Below are positions 1 through 7,591 of a stretch of 59,604 nucleotides of DNA, piece by piece. The stretch's first letter is position 1. Each line of letters begins with the position of its first letter. The position numbers were made by a program, and so were the translations under genes. The stretch comes from Bacteroidota bacterium (lineage in GTDB: Bacteria > Bacteroidota > Bacteroidia > JACCXN01), in assembly GCA_013696965.1 (NCBI GenBank), contig JACCXN010000041.1:1-59604 (forward strand), in the 5' to 3' direction. The notes under the pieces are model-generated. The model did not search any database and had not been told where the DNA came from. It saw nothing but the letters and a program-made list of their open reading frames with translations.

Positions 1-191
1 GGGCTCAATCCAATAAAGACATGTATATGGTCGGGCATTCCATTAACAATAATTGATTTTTGCTCTTTATTTGTAATGATGCCTGAAATGTATTTATGCA
101 AATCATCTTTCCATGATTTTGCAATAAGATTTTCTCTGAATTTTACAGCGAAAACAACTTGAATGTATAATTGTGAAAATGTACCTGGCAT
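1..191 (-). CDS. REP-associated (IS200-like, Y1) tyrosine transposase, truncated by the window edge
   Basis: Reading leftwards from the ATG at 191, the frame stays open to base 1 and gives about 63 residues beginning MPGTFSQLYIQVVFAVK. It contains DHIHVFIG near residue 55, the HUH metal-binding motif of Y1 transposases. The N-terminus and the HUH segment match the IS200/IS605-like TnpA_REP family, whose members cut and join single-stranded DNA at small hairpins. The catalytic tyrosine lies in the missing C-terminal part. The hairpin cluster at 219-420 lies directly upstream of its start, the arrangement expected of a transposase that recognises REP-type hairpins. I cannot tell whether the gene is complete beyond the edge. 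Confidence 0.85.
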   Translation of the reverse strand, partial: MPGTFSQLYIQVVFAVKFRENLIAKSWKDDLHKYISGIITNKEQKSIIVNGMPDHIHVFIGLS

Positions 192-218
192 ATTGTTGTG
201 TCCAATAATAATAATGTC

Positions 219-420
219 ACCCCTTCGGGGTTTTTTGTTTTGTGGTTATGTTTTTTATAATCTTTATAATAATTTCATCCCTTCGGGATTTTAATTTTTT
301 CACACCTTCGGGTTTTTTTGTTTTGTGGTTATGTTTTTTATAATCATTTCATAATATAATTATTTCATCTATAATAATTTCATCCCTTCGGGATTTTGAT
401 TTTTTCATCTTTTGGGATGA
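219..420. repeat. REP-like hairpin cluster with direct repeats
   Basis: Five small hairpins occur in 200 bp: ACCCCTTCGGGGT at 219-231, ATCCCTTCGGGAT at 277-289 and again at 382-394, ACCTTCGGGT at 304-313, and TCATC/GATGA at 405-420. They are embedded in longer direct repeats. A 32-bp sequence at 231-262 recurs exactly at 314-345, and a 37-bp sequence at 266-302 recurs with one mismatch at 371-407. The cluster lies between the transposase start and the 3' end of the kai-linked kinase. The TTCGGG loops and the adjacent Y1 transposase suggest a REP/BIME-type array. Hairpin processing by this transposase is an inference. Confidence 0.8.
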
Positions 421-441
421 AAAAAATTTGAATTTAGAAAA

Positions 442-2181
442 TCACTCCGCAGTTGGCAAGGTAAAGTAAAAAGTACATCCTTTTCCGGGTTTGCTTTTTA
501 CCCAAATTTTACCTTTGTGCTTTTGTACAAAATCTTTTACCAAAATTAAGCCTAATCCACTGCCTTTTTCTATTTTGGTAGCTGCTTTTGCCATTTCTGC
601 TTCACTAAATAATGTGCTTTGAGTTTCTTCTTTCATGCCAATTCCGGTGTCTTTAATGGAAATCTCTACCATTGATTTGCTTTCAGTTGCGTCTAGTTTA
701 ATTTCACCTTTCTCCGGGGTGAATTTTATAGAATTGGTAATGAGGTTCTGAAATATGGACCTCAGCAGCAATGGGTCGGCATTCACCTGGATATGATGCT
801 CAATATTATTGGAAATCCTGATGTTTTTTTTGTCTGCAATGGATTGGATCAATTCAAGGGAAAACTCAACAAAATCGTATAAATTCAACCCCTTTGGATT
901 GAAATTTATTTTTTTTGATTTCTGCTTCGACCATTCAACCAGCTCGTTGAGTTGTTCAACAATTTTTTTTGAGGAGGAATTGATTATTTTGGAGAAGTTT
1001 CTGATTTCGTCTTTTTGCAGGCCTTCAAAGTTGTTCATTATAATATCAGAAGAGGAATTGATAGCTGATACAGGATTTCTCAGGTCGTGTGAGATAATAG
1101 ATATAAACCTGTCTTTTGACTTATTGACCTCTTCCAGCTCGAAATTATATTCTTGTAGCCGCTCATAGGCCAGTTCCAGCTCCCTGGTGCGGGTAATAAC
1201 TTTAGATTCTAATTTCTGGTTGAGCTTAGTTATTTTTTCCTGGGCTTGGGTTAATTCTTTATTGCTATTCCTAAGTTCCTGTTCTGCCTGCTTTAGAATT
1301 GTTATATCCTGGGTAGTGCCTATAAGCTGGGTGGCCTCACCTTCTTTGGAAATTACTTTACCCTTTATATGAAGTGTTTTCTCCCGGTTGTCGGGTGGGG
1401 TATTTATACACGTATAAGTATCAAATGATCCTTTTTCCTTAACTGCGGTGTCAAAAATTATTTTTGATGCTTCCAAGTCACTTTGATGAATCAATTCAAA
1501 TGGAGAAAAATTTCCGATTTTATTTGCAGGGATCCATTCATAGATTAAATATAGTCCATTGGAGCGTGTTACTTTATTGGTCTTTAAATCTACTGTCCAG
1601 CTTCCAATTTCTGCTATTTTCTCTGCTTCCTCAAGCAGCTTCTTTTGTGTTTTTATCTCCTCCTGCTTTTTATTAATAAGCGTAAGGTCTGTAACAATAA
1701 CACTTAAAGTAAAAACATCTTCAACGGGTAAAATATTTACAGAAATCTGCACAGGTGTAAGCTTTCCTTTGGCAGTATTTAAGAACAGCTCCTGCTTTAC
1801 GATGTTTTTTTGAGCTTGCTTGAGCAAATCATTAAAGTTTGTTTTGGAAAATTTGTCAATAAAATCATGGAAAAAATTTCCTATTACCTTCTCCAGAGGC
1901 AAATTCAGCATACTTGCAAAACAGAAATTGCAATAAATGATAAGTCCATCTTCATTAAGTGTAACCGCGCCTTCATTCATTTTCTCAATTAATAAGCGGT
2001 AGATTTCATCAGCTGTTTCCTCTCTTAAAATCCTAAGCTTTTTTTTATCGGCAACAACTAAGGCATCAATATTTTCTGATTCAACAGACTCCAGGACTTC
2101 ATGCAATTGCTGCTTAAGATTTTTATTTTCTATGTTCAGATTTTCTGTTTCCGCTATAAGGTCTTTTAAACTCTTTTCCAT
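442..2181 (-). CDS. PAS-PAS sensor histidine kinase, last gene of the kaiC-kaiB operon
   Basis: A 579-residue soluble kinase with no signal peptide or membrane segment. It has an N-terminal coiled coil (1-35), a first PAS domain (about 65-170), a second PAS (about 185-300, with GSWTVD near 193), a coiled coil (300-355), then HisKA with the phospho-acceptor H365 in ISHDLRNP. The ATPase domain has N483 in the N box, DTGIGM at 511-516 and GSGLGL at 540-545, so it should be active. It starts 4 bp after kaiB ends, so kaiC, kaiB and this gene are almost certainly co-transcribed, and it is the best candidate for a Kai output kinase. It lacks the KaiB-like N-terminal domain of cyanobacterial SasA. 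No response regulator is encoded nearby. It resembles the kinase at 15829-17901. Confidence 0.93.
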   Translation of the reverse strand: MEKSLKDLIAETENLNIENKNLKQQLHEVLESVESENIDALVVADKKKLRILREETADEIYRLLIEKMNEGAVTLNEDGLIIYCNFCFASMLNLPLEKVIGNFFHDFIDKFSKTNFNDLLKQAQKNIVKQELFLNTAKGKLTPVQISVNILPVEDVFTLSVIVTDLTLINKKQEEIKTQKKLLEEAEKIAEIGSWTVDLKTNKVTRSNGLYLIYEWIPANKIGNFSPFELIHQSDLEASKIIFDTAVKEKGSFDTYTCINTPPDNREKTLHIKGKVISKEGEATQLIGTTQDITILKQAEQELRNSNKELTQAQEKITKLNQKLESKVITRTRELELAYERLQEYNFELEEVNKSKDRFISIISHDLRNPVSAINSSSDIIMNNFEGLQKDEIRNFSKIINSSSKKIVEQLNELVEWSKQKSKKINFNPKGLNLYDFVEFSLELIQSIADKKNIRISNNIEHHIQVNADPLLLRSIFQNLITNSIKFTPEKGEIKLDATESKSMVEISIKDTGIGMKEETQSTLFSEAEMAKAATKIEKGSGLGLILVKDFVQKHKGKIWVKSKPGKGCTFYFTLPTAE

Positions 2182-2185
2182 AGAT

Positions 2186-2524
2186 TTAAATATTTTTATT
2201 GTTTAAACCCAGGCCATCAAGTACCTTTTTAGTATCCGATAAATCCCCTATCATTTTTTTAGTCGGCAAAGGGAATTTTTTGATCAAAGTGGGAATTGCG
2301 ATTATATCTTCTGAAAATGCCAATTCCGGTTGCTGGTAAATATCTATGATTTCTAATTCATACCTGTCTTTTAAATATTTTTCACAGATTTTCTTAACAT
2401 TTATAACTGCACGTACAGAGTTTGGAAGAATGCCAGTAATAAATAACCGAAGCATATACTTTTCCTCAGCTTTATCATCAGCTTCTTTTTTGTTTTTGGT
2501 ATTATCCGGTATTTTTTTTGACAT
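2186..2524 (-). CDS. kaiB: Circadian clock protein KaiB homologue
   Basis: A 112-residue protein. After a charged 22-residue N-terminal extension it carries the KaiB thioredoxin-like domain. Visible family signatures are LFITG, PNSVRAV near residue 35, the proline-rich IPTLIKKFPLP around 77-87 and IGDLSD near 92. In cyanobacteria KaiB is a fold-switching protein that binds phosphorylated KaiC and competes with the kinase SasA. It is separated from kaiC by 5 bp and from the downstream kinase by 4 bp. The family call is secure. Whether it keeps time, or serves a non-oscillating stress or timer role as proposed for other kaiA-less bacteria, cannot be read from sequence. Confidence 0.96.
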   Translation of the reverse strand: MSKKIPDNTKNKKEADDKAEEKYMLRLFITGILPNSVRAVINVKKICEKYLKDRYELEIIDIYQQPELAFSEDIIAIPTLIKKFPLPTKKMIGDLSDTKKVLDGLGLNNKNI

Positions 2525-2529
2525 ATTTA

Positions 2530-3996
2530 TCAGTTTTTTCCACGTGTATCTTTTCTTTTCGCAGCATCTCCTTTTGGAATTTCCTTTAATTTAATTCCTT
2601 CACTTGAAATATTAAAATACATCACCTTTCTGGAGTGTCCCATGCCACGCGCTTTCATGATTACGAAGGTTCTTCTGCGTTCTGCCTCCACCTCAGCGTC
2701 CTCAACCATAAACCAGGTATCTACCATGGGTGAGATTCCTTCATCGCTTGGATTATGTTCTATCAACTTCTCGGTAATTGCCGCTGTATAGATTACCGTT
2801 ATCCCTTCAGATTTTAAAAAATCCACGAACCTGGTGAGCATCAGCCTTATGCCACTATTGGGGCCTTCAGACATTAAATTGGTGATGGGGTCAAGAATAA
2901 TAGCGAAGGGTTTAAATTCTTTCACCATATTTTTAACAGAAATAAAATGCAATTCAAGGTTCTGTATGGTAGGCCGTGATGAATAAAAATGAAGGAAGCC
3001 CGATTTAATAGCTGGATTTAAATCTAATCCGACAGATTGCATATTCCTGATTATCTGGTCTGGGGATTCTTCAAAAGCGCAAAAAATGCAGTGTTTCTTA
3101 TCTTTACAAACATTAATTGCGAATGCGGTAGCAACGCTTGTTTTGCCTGTGCCGGCAGTTCCTGATATAAGCGTGCTGCTTCCAACGTAGTAGCCTTTTT
3201 TATCCAGTATTTCGTCCAGGTCCTTAATGCCTGTTGAAATTATTTTTGAACTTATTTGTTGAATCAGCGGTTCACTTATTATAGGAAGCACCGTGATTCC
3301 TTTTTCTTCAATAAAAAATGGATACTCATTGTTGCCATGAATGGAACCACGGTATTTAACTACCCGTAATCTTCTGGAAGTAACCTGATTCTCCACACGG
3401 TTATCCAGCATTATTACGCAGTCAGCTACAAATTCCTCCAAACCATGGCGGGTAAGAAAGTTGTCTCCAATTTCCCCTGTAATTATCGCAGTTACTTTTT
3501 TTTCTTTCAGCCAGCCAAAAAGCCTTTTAAATTCTGATCGGAGTACCAAATAATCAATACCGTAAAACAGGGTATCCATAGAATCAAGCACTACGCGCTT
3601 GGCTTTTACTTTGTCAATTGCTTGCCCGATCCTTACAAACAGGCCTTCAAGGTCATATTTACCTGTTTCCGTAGTTTCATCCCTTTGGTTGATTTTTATA
3701 TGTTCCATGTATATTTTATTATTGGCAAGATGTGTTTCAATATCAAAACCCATGGATTTGACATTCAGGATCAACTCCTCTGTTTTTTCCTCAAAGGAAA
3801 TGAACACACCGGGCTCATTAAACAGGGTGATTCCTTTTACAAGAAATTCCATGGACATAATGGTTTTCCCGCATCCTGTATTGCCCAAAAGGAGCGTAGG
3901 GCGGTTTTGGGGCAGCCCCCCGGTTGTAATATCATCCAGTCCCAGAATGCCAGTTGGGGATTTTGGGAATTTAAAAGGCTTGGTCGTTTTTTTCAT
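2530..3996 (-). CDS. kaiC: KaiC-type double RecA-fold ATPase
   Basis: A 488-residue protein with two tandem KaiC/RecA domains, CI (about 12-245) and CII (about 250-475). Walker A motifs are GNTGCGKT at 38-45 and GTAGTGKT at 279-286. The paired catalytic glutamates are present in both halves (EE at 69-70 and 309-310). Aligned by eye with the cyanobacterial autophosphorylation loop, the Ser/Thr pair (S431/T432) corresponds here to S422 followed by P423, so only one acceptor seems to remain. The C-terminus is short, without an obvious KaiA-binding tail, in line with the absence of kaiA. It is the first gene of the kaiC-kaiB-kinase operon. The 254-bp upstream gap holds an imperfect long hairpin. 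Confidence 0.96.
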   Translation of the reverse strand: MKKTTKPFKFPKSPTGILGLDDITTGGLPQNRPTLLLGNTGCGKTIMSMEFLVKGITLFNEPGVFISFEEKTEELILNVKSMGFDIETHLANNKIYMEHIKINQRDETTETGKYDLEGLFVRIGQAIDKVKAKRVVLDSMDTLFYGIDYLVLRSEFKRLFGWLKEKKVTAIITGEIGDNFLTRHGLEEFVADCVIMLDNRVENQVTSRRLRVVKYRGSIHGNNEYPFFIEEKGITVLPIISEPLIQQISSKIISTGIKDLDEILDKKGYYVGSSTLISGTAGTGKTSVATAFAINVCKDKKHCIFCAFEESPDQIIRNMQSVGLDLNPAIKSGFLHFYSSRPTIQNLELHFISVKNMVKEFKPFAIILDPITNLMSEGPNSGIRLMLTRFVDFLKSEGITVIYTAAITEKLIEHNPSDEGISPMVDTWFMVEDAEVEAERRRTFVIMKARGMGHSRKVMYFNISSEGIKLKEIPKGDAAKRKDTRGKN

Positions 3997-4107
3997 GGTT
4001 TTTAATGGTATTTGTCATTAAAATGCTTTTGGTTCTTGTTACAGTTCGTTAGTTGAAACTATGCACTTTCAGTGCAAGACTTTCAGTTTCTACAAATTTT
4101 ATTATGC

Positions 4108-4180
4108 CGTCATTGCGAGGTTTTTCACCGAAGCAATCTCCATGTATTAATTTAAGATTGCTTCGTTCCTCGCAATGACG
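4108..4180. repeat. Long imperfect inverted repeat upstream of kaiC
   Basis: CGTCATTGCGAGG at 4108-4120 is the exact reverse complement of 4168-4180. Inside it, GAAGCAATCT at 4130-4139 pairs with AGATTGCTTC at 4155-4164. Together they can form a long interrupted hairpin of about 73 bases. It lies between the start of kaiC and the end of the upstream kinase, both on the minus strand. No T-run follows on the minus side, so it is not a typical terminator. It looks like an interspersed palindromic repeat. The remainder of 3997-4250 shows no gene. Confidence 0.85.
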
Positions 4181-4250
4181 TGCTATTAGATATTGTTGCC
4201 CTTGATATGTTTACCCATTACAAATCATATAGAGCCATACTTTTTAAAAA

Positions 4251-5744
4251 TTATTTCAAAATGAGCTTCTGGTTGGGTAAATCAATTAAAATTGCAGTTC
4301 CTTTATCTAATTCAGATTTCAGTTTAATATTTCCACCTAATTTGGCTACTACATCTTTAACTATATATAAGCCAAGGCCAGAGCCAGAGCTTACTTGTGA
4401 AGCCCTGAAAAACATTTCAAATACTTTTTTATGGTGTTTTTTTTCAATGCCTATGCCATTATCCTTAATAACAATGTGCGCAAATTCTTTGTCAACTATA
4501 ATTTCAATTTCAATGCAGGAGTTTATTTCAGCAGGATTACAGTAAATCAGTGCATTTGAAATCACATTGTTTAAAATGATAGAAATGCGTCCTTTATCAG
4601 AAATAAATGGAACTTCTTGTTGCAATCGTATATCCAGTTTGATTTTTTTTGTCCCTTCTAAATAAGAGTAATTTTCCCATGCCTCTGCAATAAGTTCCTC
4701 AAAATCAATATGTGTAAATTTTATTTCAAGCCTTGTATTCCATGAATAATCAAGAATTATTTTAATAAAATCATCTAATTTATTTATAGCGTTCCTGGCC
4801 TTATCAATTAAAATTTTTTGCTGGTCCAGGTCCTTTTCCATACCTATAATATTTAATAGCCCCATAATATTGGTAAGTGGTGCCCTTAAATCATGGGAAA
4901 TGCTATAAACAAAATGGTCAAGTTCAGAATTTGTTTTTTCCAGTTCATAATTGTAATCCAACAATTGTTTCTCCGCTTGCTTTTTTTCTGAAATATCAAT
5001 GTATAAGCAGTAATAACCAATTAAAATATCATTGGAAACATGAGGATAATTAACCAACAGCACATCAATTATTTTTTTGTCTTTTCTTTGGCGTATCGTT
5101 TCTATCTGGGTAAAATTTGAATACTCTAGTTTGTGAAAGGTCTCCTTATATTTATCCTTCTTTTCTTTGGGTATTATAATACTTAACTTCTTCCCACAAG
5201 CCTCCTCTTCATTAAATTGAAAAAGATTTGTAAAACTTTTATTGATTTTAATTATGTTGTCATTTAAATCGGAAAGTGATACAGCAAATGGAGTAGCATT
5301 GAATAGTTCATCAAAGTAAAATTTTTGGCGGTCAATTAGCGCCTCTGCTTTGTTTATCTCGGTAACATCGGTAGCAATTTTAAGGATTGCGGTAACATTT
5401 TTATATTTTATTAGCGTGGCCACCACACAAACCTCTATAATATCTTTGTTCTTTTTTATGTTTCTATAGGAAATCTTCACATCCTGGCCTGATTTTATTT
5501 TTTTTATTGCTTGTTCTGCTTTATCACAATCTTCAGGGTAAACTATGTCTTTAAAGTTTAATTGCAGGAATTCTTGCTTGCTGTAACCAAATTGTTGCAC
5601 TGCTTTAGGATTAACTTCCAAAAACTTCAAATCCTTTAATTGAATAATAATTATAGGCAATGGTGACTTGTCAAAAACAACCTGATTCGAAATTTCATTA
5701 TCGGAATGATTCATTAATTTATCTTTTAATTTAAAGATAATCAA
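4251..5744 (-). CDS. PAS-PAS sensor histidine kinase upstream of kaiC
   Basis: A 497-residue soluble kinase. PAS 1 covers about 20-130 and contains YPEDCDKAE. PAS 2 covers about 140-255. A short coiled coil leads to HisKA with H284 in SISHDLRAP. The ATPase domain shows N397, DNGIGI at 428-433 and GSGLGL at 454-459, so all catalytic boxes are present. An alternative start is M11 (5714), just before the first PAS, which would drop a short non-conserved leader. It lies upstream of kaiC on the same strand, 254 bp away, so it may belong to the same functional group but is probably a separate transcript. No partner regulator is visible. Confidence 0.92.
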   Translation of the reverse strand: MIIFKLKDKLMNHSDNEISNQVVFDKSPLPIIIIQLKDLKFLEVNPKAVQQFGYSKQEFLQLNFKDIVYPEDCDKAEQAIKKIKSGQDVKISYRNIKKNKDIIEVCVVATLIKYKNVTAILKIATDVTEINKAEALIDRQKFYFDELFNATPFAVSLSDLNDNIIKINKSFTNLFQFNEEEACGKKLSIIIPKEKKDKYKETFHKLEYSNFTQIETIRQRKDKKIIDVLLVNYPHVSNDILIGYYCLYIDISEKKQAEKQLLDYNYELEKTNSELDHFVYSISHDLRAPLTNIMGLLNIIGMEKDLDQQKILIDKARNAINKLDDFIKIILDYSWNTRLEIKFTHIDFEELIAEAWENYSYLEGTKKIKLDIRLQQEVPFISDKGRISIILNNVISNALIYCNPAEINSCIEIEIIVDKEFAHIVIKDNGIGIEKKHHKKVFEMFFRASQVSSGSGLGLYIVKDVVAKLGGNIKLKSELDKGTAILIDLPNQKLILK

Positions 5745-5997
5745 TATTAATAATAATAAAAATGGCTCCTTTTATACCATTACTAAATATGTTTCAGTTT
5801 ACTGGAATTCCTGTATAATGCCGATAGAGTAGCTGTTATAGGCCATGCTTTTGGTCTATTACAGATACCGTATCGGTATTAGTGATAACATCAGGACTCA
5901 ACAGCATTTCCGCTCAAAAGATCTCCCCTATAGCTGCTGTGATACTCGTAGTTATTCAAATAAAAACTTGTATTAATTCTTGTTGGTGATACTTATT
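5745..5997. other. Intergenic stretch without a recognisable gene
   Basis: This is the left part of the gap between the kinase at 4251-5744 and mobile mystery protein A. It contains short partially self-complementary pieces, such as ATACCGTATCGGTAT near 5866-5880, but no open frame with recognisable content. It is also the approximate left edge of the accessory region. The exact boundary is not visible as a clear direct repeat. Confidence 0.5.
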
Positions 5998-6083
5998 TTG
6001 TCAGTCTATGGGCTTACTATTTACTTTTATTTGTCAGTTTATATCCTTACATTTGCACTTGTTTAGTCAGCATATAAACTTAC
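5998..6083 (+). promoter_or_regulatory. Three 20-bp direct repeats with 33-bp period upstream of mobile mystery protein A
   Basis: Near-identical 20-mers begin at 5998 (TTGTCAGTCTATGGGCTTAC), 6031 (TTGTCAGTTTATATCCTTAC) and 6064 (TAGTCAGCATATAAACTTAC). The shared core is GTCAG, then TAT, then CTTAC. The spacing is exactly 33 bp, about three helical turns, which would put bound proteins on one face of the DNA. A -7 box TACATTTG lies at 6048-6055, overlapping the end of repeat 2. The HTH gene starts at 6088. The layout fits an operator for autoregulation by that HTH protein. That role is inferred. Confidence 0.7.
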
Positions 6084-6087
6084 GATC

Positions 6088-6546
6088 ATGAGAAAGAAAT
6101 CATTACAGATACAGCAACTCCACAGCAAAATGCTGGTAGTAGCGACAATGAAGAAAATAACGCCACCTCCCACCGGATGGATAAAAGCAGTACGCACTGC
6201 TTTAGGCATGTCCTTGAAGCAATTAGGCAATAAAATCTCCATCACCAAACAAAGCCTTCAGGATATTGAACGCAGGGAAAAAGACGGCTCAATCACCCTA
6301 AAAACCTTGAGAGATGCCGCCAACGCATTAGATATGGAATTGGTGTACGGCTTTGTGCCCAAAGATGGCTCATTGGAGGCTATGATAGAAAAACGGGCAA
6401 CTGAATTGGCAACCAAAATAGTCCTCCGCACTGCCAATACCATGAAACTCGAAGACCAGGCCAATTCCATAAAGCGAATTAAAAAAGCCATCAAAGAAAG
6501 GACGGCTGAAATTGTAAACGAAATGCCTAAAATCTTATGGGATTAG
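6088..6546 (+). CDS. Mobile mystery protein A (HTH regulator of a Fic-type pair)
   Basis: A 152-residue protein matching the mobile mystery protein A family. After a short N-terminus comes PPTGWIKAVRTALGM (27-41), then an XRE-like helix-turn-helix (about 33-86) with LERR-like DIERREKDGSITL and MELVYGFVP. Family members have the same GWI-RE-LGM entry and LVYA-VP exit. The family is found with mobile mystery protein B, a Fic-domain protein, on horizontally moving DNA. The stop overlaps the start of the Fic gene by 10 nt, implying translational coupling. M15 or M21 could be the true start. It probably acts as antitoxin or repressor through the 33-bp repeats just upstream. Confidence 0.85.
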   Translation: MRKKSLQIQQLHSKMLVVATMKKITPPPTGWIKAVRTALGMSLKQLGNKISITKQSLQDIERREKDGSITLKTLRDAANALDMELVYGFVPKDGSLEAMIEKRATELATKIVLRTANTMKLEDQANSIKRIKKAIKERTAEIVNEMPKILWD

Positions 6547-7133
6547 ATTTAGACTACATAGATGGACAAACTCCCTTAAACGAAGATGAAAAAGACGGGC
6601 TGCTCATTCCTACCCTTGCCACCCGTGGCGAGTTAGATGAATTTGAGCAACAGAATATTGAACAGGCCCTGCAATGGACCCTAACCCGGAACTTTAAGCA
6701 GCCGGATGTTTTCACCGAAGCCTTTATACGGGATGTTCATAAAAGAATGTAAAACCAGGTTTGGGCATGGACAGGTGAGTTCAGGAAAACCAATAAAAAT
6801 ATTGGGGTTGATAAATGGCAAATACCAACGGAGTTAAAAACTTTGTTGGATGATGTGATTTACTGGGCTGAGCATAACACCTACCCACCCGAAGAAATTG
6901 CCGTTCGGTTTAAACACCGCATCGTTAGTATTCATTGCTTCCCAAATGGCAACGGGCGGCACAGCCGGTTAATGGCCGACATCATTATAGAAAAAATATA
7001 CAAGCAGCCTGTTTTCAATTGGGGTGCTGCCAACCTTTCCAGCGAGGGTGATGCCAGGGCAGACTACCTTAAAGCAGTAAAAACGGCCGACAATGACGAC
7101 TACAGTTTGCTGCTGGCTTTTGCCCGGTTATAA
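6537..7133 (+). pseudogene. Mobile mystery protein B (Fic-domain AMP-transferase-like), interrupted by an in-frame TAA
   Basis: The 198-codon frame reads MGLDLDYIDGQTPLNEDE at its start and carries the Fic motif HCFPNGNGRHSR at codons 133-144. Its length and both ends agree with mobile mystery protein B. Codon 72 (6750-6752) is TAA. The sequence on both sides is in the same frame and reads as continuous family sequence (HKRM-stop-NQVWAWTGEF), so this is one nonsense change, not a frameshift. Fic enzymes transfer AMP to target hydroxyls, and the intact protein would be the toxin-like partner of protein A. A restart at 6843 would give a fragment that still contains the Fic motif. A sequencing error at 6750 must be excluded. 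Confidence 0.85.
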
Positions 7134-7284
7134 CTCATACCTTTTGCCAAAGATGAGTTTGATAGTTTGATGTTGCAAAATGAAACCTCAAAAGGTAGAG
7201 GAGGAATAAGGTATTTGCCTTATGCCTTTAAGGAACAGGGAGTAGCTATGTTATACCAATTGTATTTATATTTTAGTCCAAACT
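7134..7284 (+). pseudogene. ORF6N-domain remnant
   Basis: Directly after the Fic stop, in the same frame, the DNA reads PFAKDEFDSLM, QNETSKGRGGIRY and LPYAFKEQGVAML. This is the distinctive middle of the ORF6N DNA-binding domain, which is found in phage and mobile-element anti-repressors. The N-terminal half of that domain is missing and the reading ends at a TAA (7282-7284) inside an inverted repeat. There is no start codon of its own. It is best seen as a 3'-truncated leftover of another mobile gene, joined to the end of the Fic gene by deletion or insertion. Confidence 0.7.
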
Positions 7285-7306
7285 AAAATATAAATTTTAC
7301 AATGGT
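7255..7306. repeat. Inverted repeat at the end of the ORF6N remnant
   Basis: The left arm at 7255-7277 and the right arm at 7282-7306 are nearly perfect reverse complements, with a 4-base loop (CCAA). The shared core is TTTATATTTTAGT. It may act as a terminator-like hairpin or mark an insertion end. There is no clear T-run on either strand immediately outside the arms. Confidence 0.75.
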
Positions 7307-7591
7307 TAATGCCGGGCCTACATGAAAATAGCACAATGAAAGGAGTCCCGACTTTCGGGACGAACACCATCTGGCCTCTTATAAACAAATTATTTTCAGA
7401 TGAAATTAGACTATATTGGATGTGTGAGCGGTATATATATGCTTGCTATAGGCCAAGATCCAGGTTTCTGCTTTTTACAGAATGAGTTTTCAACAAAACG
7501 ACACAAGGTTTCAACAATCATTTCCTTTCCTATAAAAATATTCGTTATTTTATTGCATATTTTTAAGTTTTAATGATAATAGGTTTTTACC
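7307..7591. other. Intergenic stretch with a GTCCCG hairpin before the UvrD-like gene
   Basis: No gene is seen here. A short hairpin GTCCCGACTTTCGGGAC lies near 7346-7362, of the same general look as the other C/G hairpins in the window. The last 80 bases before the helicase start are A/T-rich and presumably hold its promoter, but no perfect TAnnTTTG box was found there. Confidence 0.5.

Noticed and set aside
219-420. CRISPR array
   Set aside because: The repeats are few, unequal in spacing and palindromic with T-rich spacers, and no cas gene is near. A REP-like array fits better.
405-420. Hairpin TCATC/GATGA as a terminator for the kinase at 442-2181
   Set aside because: No T-run follows in the direction of transcription.
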